This document shows, in pieces, positions 59,701-64,000 of a stretch of DNA of 64,000 nucleotides. This DNA is from JALYOC01 sp036675345. Its GTDB lineage: Bacteria > Myxococcota > Myxococcia > Myxococcales > Myxococcaceae. A program made the position numbers and the translations under genes. Numbering within the stretch: position 1 is the stretch's first letter; every line of letters starts with the position of its first letter. The DNA lies in the NCBI GenBank assembly GCA_036675345.1, contig JAKFFE010000020.1:186001-250000 (forward strand), in the 5' to 3' direction. The notes under the pieces were generated by a model. The model saw nothing but the letters and a program-made list of their open reading frames with translations, was not told the DNA's origin and did not search any database.

Positions 59701-60241
59701 ACCGGGTGGCGAACGCGTCCTGGTAGAGCGCCCCCAGCGCCTGCTCCTCGGCGCGGATCCGGACGTAGAGCACCGCCGCGTTGCACAGGCTGAAGACGAC
59801 CGCGGTGAGGTAGGCGCCGTGGATCAGCGGCAGGGCGGCCAGCTCCACCACCACCGCCAGGTAGTTGGGGTGGCGCAAGAAACGGTACGGTCCGGTGGTC
59901 ACCGGCGCGGTGTCCGGCACGAAGATGATCCGGGTGTTCCAGCGATCCCCCAGGGTGGTGATCGCCCAGTAGCGCAGGGCCTGGGACAGCCCCGCCAGCG
60001 CCAGCATCGGAGCGCCCAGGCTCCAGCGGAACGGCCGGTCCAGCAGCACCACCTCCGCCGCGCAGGCCAGCAGGAAGCCGGTATGCATCAGGGTCATCAC
60101 CCGGAAGTGTCCCTGCCCCACCTCCCGGCCTCCGCGTTGGAAGGCGCGCTGGGCGTTCCGGCGGGAGAGCCACAGCTCGAAGAGCCGCTCCGCGGAGATC
60201 AACAGCAGCAGCAGCAGATAGGCCCACTGGGAGGTGGCCAC
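59672..60241 (-). CDS. Isoprenylcysteine carboxyl methyltransferase (ICMT) family protein
   Basis: 189 aa from a GTG at 60241. Four or five helices; the SAM/catalytic core is VTTGPYRFLRHPNYLAVVVELAALPL. The N-terminal RLFELWLSRRNAQRAFQRGG and GHFRVMTLMHTGFLLACAAE match the YpbQ-like subgroup, some of which methylate alkylpyrones made by a neighbouring type III polyketide synthase; none is present here. Read in the same direction as the glyoxalase gene, 4 bp after its stop. Confidence 0.88.
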   Translation of the reverse strand: MATSQWAYLLLLLLISAERLFELWLSRRNAQRAFQRGGREVGQGHFRVMTLMHTGFLLACAAEVVLLDRPFRWSLGAPMLALAGLSQALRYWAITTLGDRWNTRIIFVPDTAPVTTGPYRFLRHPNYLAVVVELAALPLIHGAYLTAVVFSLCNAAVLYVRIRAEEQALGALYQDAFATRSRLLPGRRG

Positions 60242-60245
60242 CGCT

Positions 60246-60635
60246 CTACCCGCCCCGCTGTTCGATCAGCTCCACCCGGTATCCGTCCGGATCCTCCACG
60301 AAGGCGATCACCGTGGTCCCGTGCTTCATCGGCCCCGGTTCGCGGACCACCTTCCCGCCGGCGCCGCGGATCGCCTCGCAGGTGGCGCGGATGTCCTCCA
60401 CCCCCAGGGCGATGTGTCCGTAGCCGCCGCCCAGCTCGTACTTCGGGGTGTCCCAGTTGTGGGTCAGCTCGATCGCCGGGTGGGTCTCCTCCGGACCGAA
60501 GCCGATGAAGGCCAGGGTGAAGCGGCCGTCCGGGTAGTCCTTGCGCCGCAGCAACTTCATCCCGATCACCCGGGTGTAGAAGTCCAGGGACCGCTCGAGG
60601 TCGCCGACCCGCAGCATGGTGTGGAGGATTCGCAT
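60246..60635 (-). CDS. gloA: Lactoylglutathione lyase (glyoxalase I)
   Basis: 129 aa, typical length. Converts the methylglyoxal-glutathione hemithioacetal to S-lactoylglutathione. Metal ligands: His5 (MRILHTMLRV), Glu in PAIELTHN, His in GGYGHIALGV and the C-terminal Glu in GYRVELIEQ. TTVIAFVEDPDGY is the signature. Starts a three- or four-gene leftward operon. Confidence 0.95.
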   Translation of the reverse strand: MRILHTMLRVGDLERSLDFYTRVIGMKLLRRKDYPDGRFTLAFIGFGPEETHPAIELTHNWDTPKYELGGGYGHIALGVEDIRATCEAIRGAGGKVVREPGPMKHGTTVIAFVEDPDGYRVELIEQRGG

Positions 60636-60732
60636 TTGCCGACCAAGCTAGCGGGCCGGGTCCCCGGGTGGAAAGGACGGTCTGCGCGCCCGGCGGTTGC
60701 GGTGGAGGGGGACCGACGATAGGGACCCTCCC

Positions 60733-63681
60733 ATGTCGGCAGCCGCCCAGCTCCTCGAAGCCATCCGCAAAGAAGCCAAGTCCGCCCTCTGGGCCACCGG
60801 GGTGAACCTGGCCCGCGCCGGAGCGGTGGTGCTGCAGGGGAAGAACGGCGAGGAGCTGGAGCTGCGGGTGAAGGTCACCGGGCGGGCGGTGCCCTGGACG
60901 GTGGTGCTGATTCCGTCGATGGAGAGCTGGGAGTGCAACTGCCCCAGCCGGGTGGACCCCTGCGAGCACTGCGTGGCGGCGGCGATCGCCCTGCAGAAGT
61001 CGGAGAGCGAGGACGCTCCCCTGGCGGCCGCGGAGACCCGCTGGTCGCGGGTGGTGTACCGCTTCACCCGCTTCGACGGCGGGCTGAAGCTGCAGCGGGT
61101 GGTACTGGCGGCGGACGGGACCGAGACCCCGCTGGAGAGCCTGACCGGCCTGCTGGCCCGCCCCGCCGAGGCCGCCAAGCTGCAGACCGAGCAGCACGAC
61201 ATCACCATCGACAAGATCCTGGAGCGGCAGACCCGCGGGGCGATCTCCCCCGAGCGGTTGGAGGCGCTGCTGCGCCTGCTGGAACCAGCGCGCAACGTGC
61301 TGCTGGACGGCCGCCCGGTGGCGGTCTCCGACGAGGTGGTGCTGCCCCGGGTGCGGGTGGAGGACCGGGGCGAGCAGGTGGTGCTGACCGTCCACAAGGA
61401 CCCGCGGGTCACCGAGGTGATCAGCCCCGGAGTGGTGCTGTGCGGCGACGCGCTGTGCCGGTTGGGAGAGACCACCCTCACCGGGCAGGGGCTGGAGTTG
61501 CTGCCGCTGGTGCGCACCTACGCCCCGGAGCAGATCGGCGAGCTGTCGGCGAAGATCATCCCCGACTTCGCCCGCAAGCTGGCGGTGGACGTGCGCAGCA
61601 AGCGGCTGCCGCGGCTGAACCGTGACCTGCGCCCCCGCATCGTGCTGGAGCTGAACCAGCTGGACGCCGGGCTCTCGGTGCTGCCCACCCTGGTGTACGG
61701 CGCCCCGGCCAACGTGCGGATCGACAACGGCAAGATGGTCTACCTGCGCGGCGCGGTTCCGCTGCGGGACGAGGCCGCCGAGCAGAAGCTGATCCACCAG
61801 CTGCGCGACGAGCTGAACCTGGCCCCCGGCCGCCGAGCCACGGTGCAGGGGCCGGAGATGGTCCGCTTCGCCGACAAGCTGCGGCGCTGGCGCGGAGGGG
61901 TGACCGGAGACGCGGCGGGGGTGGTCAGTCCGAACATGAAGCTGCGGCCGTCGCTGCAGATCACCTCCCTGGACGCGGAAGGCATCCCCCAGGTCCGCTT
62001 CGATCTCCAGTTCCAGGTGGAGGGCGGCAGCGGCAAGGGGGAGCCCACCTCGGTGGACGCGGCCTCGGTGATCCGCGCCTGGCGGGATGGACTGGGGCTG
62101 GTGCCGATCGAAGGCGGCGGCTGGGCGCCCTTGCCCCGGGCCTGGCTGGAGAAGCACGGCGAACAGGTGGCGATGCTGCTGGCGGCGCGGGGCACGGACG
62201 GCAAGGTGGCCAACCACGCCCTGCCCGAGCTGGGGGCCCTGGCGGAGACGCTGGAGCAGCCGCCCCCGCCGGAGCTGTCCCGGCTGGCCCCGCTGGTCCA
62301 GGGCTTCGAGCGGCTGCCGGAGGCCAGCCTGCCGGCGGAGCTGAACGCCTCCCTGCGGCCGTACCAGCTGCAGGGCGTCAGCTGGCTGGCCTTCTTGAAG
62401 AGCGCCGGGCTGGGCGGGGTGCTGGCGGACGACATGGGTCTGGGAAAGACCCTGCAGGCGATCTGCGTGCTCGGACCCAAGACCCTGGTGGTGTGCCCCA
62501 CCAGCGTGCTCCCCAACTGGCAGGCGGAGCTCAAGCGCTTCCGGCCCTCGCTCAAGGTCTCCGCCTACCACGGCCCGGGGCGGGCGCTGGACGAGAGCGC
62601 GGATGTGACCATCACCACCTACGCCATCATGCGTCTGGACGCGCAGACCCTGTCCGCCCGGCGCTGGAGCACCCTGGTGCTGGACGAGGCGCAGGCGATC
62701 AAGAACCCGGACAGCCAGGTCTCGCGCGCCGCCTACACCCTGCAGGCCGACTTCCGGCTGGCCCTCTCCGGCACCCCGCTGGAGAACCGGCTGGAGGACC
62801 TGTGGAGCCTGATGCACTTCACCAACCCCGGCCTGCTGGGCGGGCGGCGCGACTTCCAGGAGCGGATCGCCGGGCCGATCTCCGACGGGCGGCGGGACGT
62901 GGCGGAGACCCTGCGCAAGCGGATCCGTCCCTTCGTGTTGCGCCGGCTGAAGAAGGACGTAGCCCTGGAGCTGCCGCCCCGCAGCGAGTCCTTGCTGCAC
63001 GTGGCCCTGGATGAGCGCGAGCGCGCCGTCTACGACGGGGTGTACGCGGCCACCCGCGCCGAGGTGGTGGCGCTGCTCAACGAAGGGGGCAGCGTGCTCA
63101 AGGCCCTGGAGGCGCTGTTGCGGCTGCGGCAGGCGGCCTGTCACACCGGGCTGCTGCCAGGACAGCACGCCAGGTCCTCCACCAAGGTGGAGGCGCTGGT
63201 GGAGACCCTGACCTCCGCGGTGGCGGATGGGCACAAGGCGCTGGTGTTCTCCCAGTGGACCTCCTTGCTGGATCTGATCGAACCGGCGTTGAAGGAGGCG
63301 GAGATCCCGTTCGTGCGACTGGACGGGTCCACCCCCAACCGCGGCGAGGTGACCGAGAAGTTCCAGGCGGCGGACGGACCGCCGGTGATGCTGATCTCGC
63401 TCAAGGCGGGCGGCACCGGCCTGAACCTGACCGCGGCGGACCACGTGTTCCTGGTGGACCCGTGGTGGAACCCGGCGGTGGAACAGCAGGCCGCCGACCG
63501 CGCCCACCGGATCGGCCAGGAGCGGCCGGTGTTCATCTACCGGATGATCGCCCAGGGCACGGTGGAGGAGCGGATCTTGAATCTGCAGGACAAGAAGCGG
63601 CAGCTGTTCGAAGCCGCGCTGGGAGAAGCCTCCGGCGCCGCCGCCATCACCCGGCAGGACCTGCTGGAGCTGTTCGCCTGA
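60733..63681 (+). CDS. SNF2-family helicase with SWIM zinc finger
   Basis: 982 aa from the ATG at 60733. SWIM finger ECNCPSRVDPCEHC (~residues 72-85), then a ~400-residue bacterial-specific linker region, then the SNF2 ATPase: motif I DDMGLGKTLQAI, motif II LDEAQAIKN, motif III SGTPLENRLEDLWSL, and the second RecA lobe with LVFSQWTSLLDLI, LKAGGTGLNLTAADHVFLVDPWWNPAVEQQA and DRAHRIGQ. An ATP-dependent DNA translocase, possibly remodelling nucleoid or repair complexes. Divergent from gloA (~100 bp). Followed by a REP-like inverted pair that can act as a terminator. Confidence 0.95.
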   Translation: MSAAAQLLEAIRKEAKSALWATGVNLARAGAVVLQGKNGEELELRVKVTGRAVPWTVVLIPSMESWECNCPSRVDPCEHCVAAAIALQKSESEDAPLAAAETRWSRVVYRFTRFDGGLKLQRVVLAADGTETPLESLTGLLARPAEAAKLQTEQHDITIDKILERQTRGAISPERLEALLRLLEPARNVLLDGRPVAVSDEVVLPRVRVEDRGEQVVLTVHKDPRVTEVISPGVVLCGDALCRLGETTLTGQGLELLPLVRTYAPEQIGELSAKIIPDFARKLAVDVRSKRLPRLNRDLRPRIVLELNQLDAGLSVLPTLVYGAPANVRIDNGKMVYLRGAVPLRDEAAEQKLIHQLRDELNLAPGRRATVQGPEMVRFADKLRRWRGGVTGDAAGVVSPNMKLRPSLQITSLDAEGIPQVRFDLQFQVEGGSGKGEPTSVDAASVIRAWRDGLGLVPIEGGGWAPLPRAWLEKHGEQVAMLLAARGTDGKVANHALPELGALAETLEQPPPPELSRLAPLVQGFERLPEASLPAELNASLRPYQLQGVSWLAFLKSAGLGGVLADDMGLGKTLQAICVLGPKTLVVCPTSVLPNWQAELKRFRPSLKVSAYHGPGRALDESADVTITTYAIMRLDAQTLSARRWSTLVLDEAQAIKNPDSQVSRAAYTLQADFRLALSGTPLENRLEDLWSLMHFTNPGLLGGRRDFQERIAGPISDGRRDVAETLRKRIRPFVLRRLKKDVALELPPRSESLLHVALDERERAVYDGVYAATRAEVVALLNEGGSVLKALEALLRLRQAACHTGLLPGQHARSSTKVEALVETLTSAVADGHKALVFSQWTSLLDLIEPALKEAEIPFVRLDGSTPNRGEVTEKFQAADGPPVMLISLKAGGTGLNLTAADHVFLVDPWWNPAVEQQAADRAHRIGQERPVFIYRMIAQGTVEERILNLQDKKRQLFEAALGEASGAAAITRQDLLELFA

Positions 63682-63690
63682 CACACCAAA

Positions 63691-63753
63691 TCAATAAAGG
63701 GGACAGGCTGCATTTCCGAAACACCCGAAAATGTAGCCTGTCCCCTTTATTGA
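63691..63753. repeat. Dispersed REP-like repeat, long inverted pair (locus D)
   Basis: Arms of 25 bp (63691-63715 and 63729-63753) with one mismatch around a 13-base loop; core GGGGACAGGCTGCATTT and its complement. Both ends are T-/A-rich (CAATAAAG ... CTTTATTG), so the hairpin can terminate transcription in either direction between the helicase and the convergent last gene. The downstream flank CTGCGTGCGTTAC matches the other loci. Confidence 0.85.
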
Positions 63754-63762
63754 CTGCGTGCG

Positions 63763-64000
63763 TTACGGGCAGAGGGTGGTGGTGACGGTGCCGTTGAGCT
63801 CGTTGCCCTCGCCGGCGCGGGCGATCAGGCCGAGGGTGACCGAGGTCTCGGTCAGCTCGGTGAGGTTGAGGATCCCATCCACCGAGATGTTGTTGCTCGA
63901 CGGCGGGGTGACGAAGGTGACGGTCTGGTTCGCCGGATCCTCCCAGTCCAACAGGTCCAGCTGCAGCCGGCGGTGACCGAGGGTGGTGGGCATGGAGAAC
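63763..64000 (-). CDS. C-terminal fragment of a protein running off the window
   Basis: The frame is open to the last base on the minus strand; an internal ATG at 63993 has no ribosome site and is unlikely to be the start. Visible sequence (DWEDPANQTVTFVTPPSSNNISVDGILNLTELTETSVTL) is beta-strand-rich with Thr/Asn, consistent with the end of an exported repeat protein. It ends TTTLCP. No family assigned. Confidence 0.55.
   Translation of the reverse strand, partial: FSMPTTLGHRRLQLDLLDWEDPANQTVTFVTPPSSNNISVDGILNLTELTETSVTLGLIARAGEGNELNGTVTTTLCP

Noticed and set aside
1..64000. Search for CRISPR arrays, tRNA and rRNA genes, transposases
   Set aside because: No regularly spaced repeats with unique spacers, no T-loop/acceptor pattern and no transposase motif were found by eye; a covariance-model scan would be needed to exclude a tRNA.

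Overview
The window is very GC-rich, densely packed bacterial DNA and most likely comes from a myxobacterium (phylum Myxococcota). Three features support this. The protein at 17319-17882 matches the Myxococcus paralogous family DUF2378. The kelch/Ig-like protein at 29317-31605 ends in a MYXO-CTERM-type tail (Cys-rich GCGC segment, one membrane helix, Arg-rich end). There are also many large Ig-like/PKD/PEGA surface lipoproteins and degenerate one- and two-component regulators. I saw no rRNA, tRNA, CRISPR array, transposase or phage gene. The first gene (chemotaxis receptor) and the last (unknown) are cut by the window ends.

Layout. 1-6.1 kb: chemotaxis receptor, hexapeptide transferase, DUF1615 lipoprotein, small ORFs, a methyltransferase-like protein, and two paralogous LuxR-type regulators around a STAS-like gene. 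6.3-14.2 kb: a complete cbb3 oxidase cluster read leftward (ccoI-ccoS-ccoNO fusion-ccoQ-ccoP-ccoG) with a divergent TauE/SafE-like gene. 14.2-19.1 kb: peroxiredoxin, ferredoxin-NADP reductase, a secreted S37-type peptidase, DUF2378, a receiver-SnoaL protein. 19.2-26.9 kb: a seven-gene respiratory operon (heme-copper subunit I-like protein, small TM subunit, CuA subunit II, catalytic subunit I, small TM protein, SCO-type copper chaperone, and a cytochrome b/2x[4Fe-4S]/MvhD-like fusion), followed by a convergent Crp/Fnr regulator. 27-48.5 kb: two M50-type proteases, surface lipoproteins, a pair of zinc-ribbon membrane proteins, an MBL hydrolase, a scramblase-like protein, and an ABC exporter whose permease is fused to an M1 peptidase. 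48.5-54 kb: an iron-uptake island (TonB-dependent receptor, PiuC, TonB, PepSY protein) with Fur-box-like sequences. 54-64 kb: GST, 2OG-Fe(II) oxygenase, a large PKD lipoprotein, an ICMT-family methyltransferase, glyoxalase I and a SWIM/SNF2 helicase.

The two respiratory clusters look co-ordinated. Sites of the form TGAC-N4-GTCA, typical of Fnr/Dnr-family regulators, lie in the intergenic DNA before ccoI and before the 19.3 kb operon, and a Crp/Fnr gene sits at the end of that operon. The catalytic subunit I has Gln where O2-reducing enzymes of the A and B types have the His-cross-linked Tyr, so nitric oxide reduction is a serious possibility. The attached cytochrome b-ferredoxin-MvhD fusion suggests an unusual electron input. 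This operon is my main candidate for an undescribed system.

A dispersed repeat (core GGGGACAGGCTGCAT) occurs at four loci, twice as an inverted pair, and resembles RAYT-associated REP/REPIN DNA. At one locus it supplies the C-terminus of a membrane protease.
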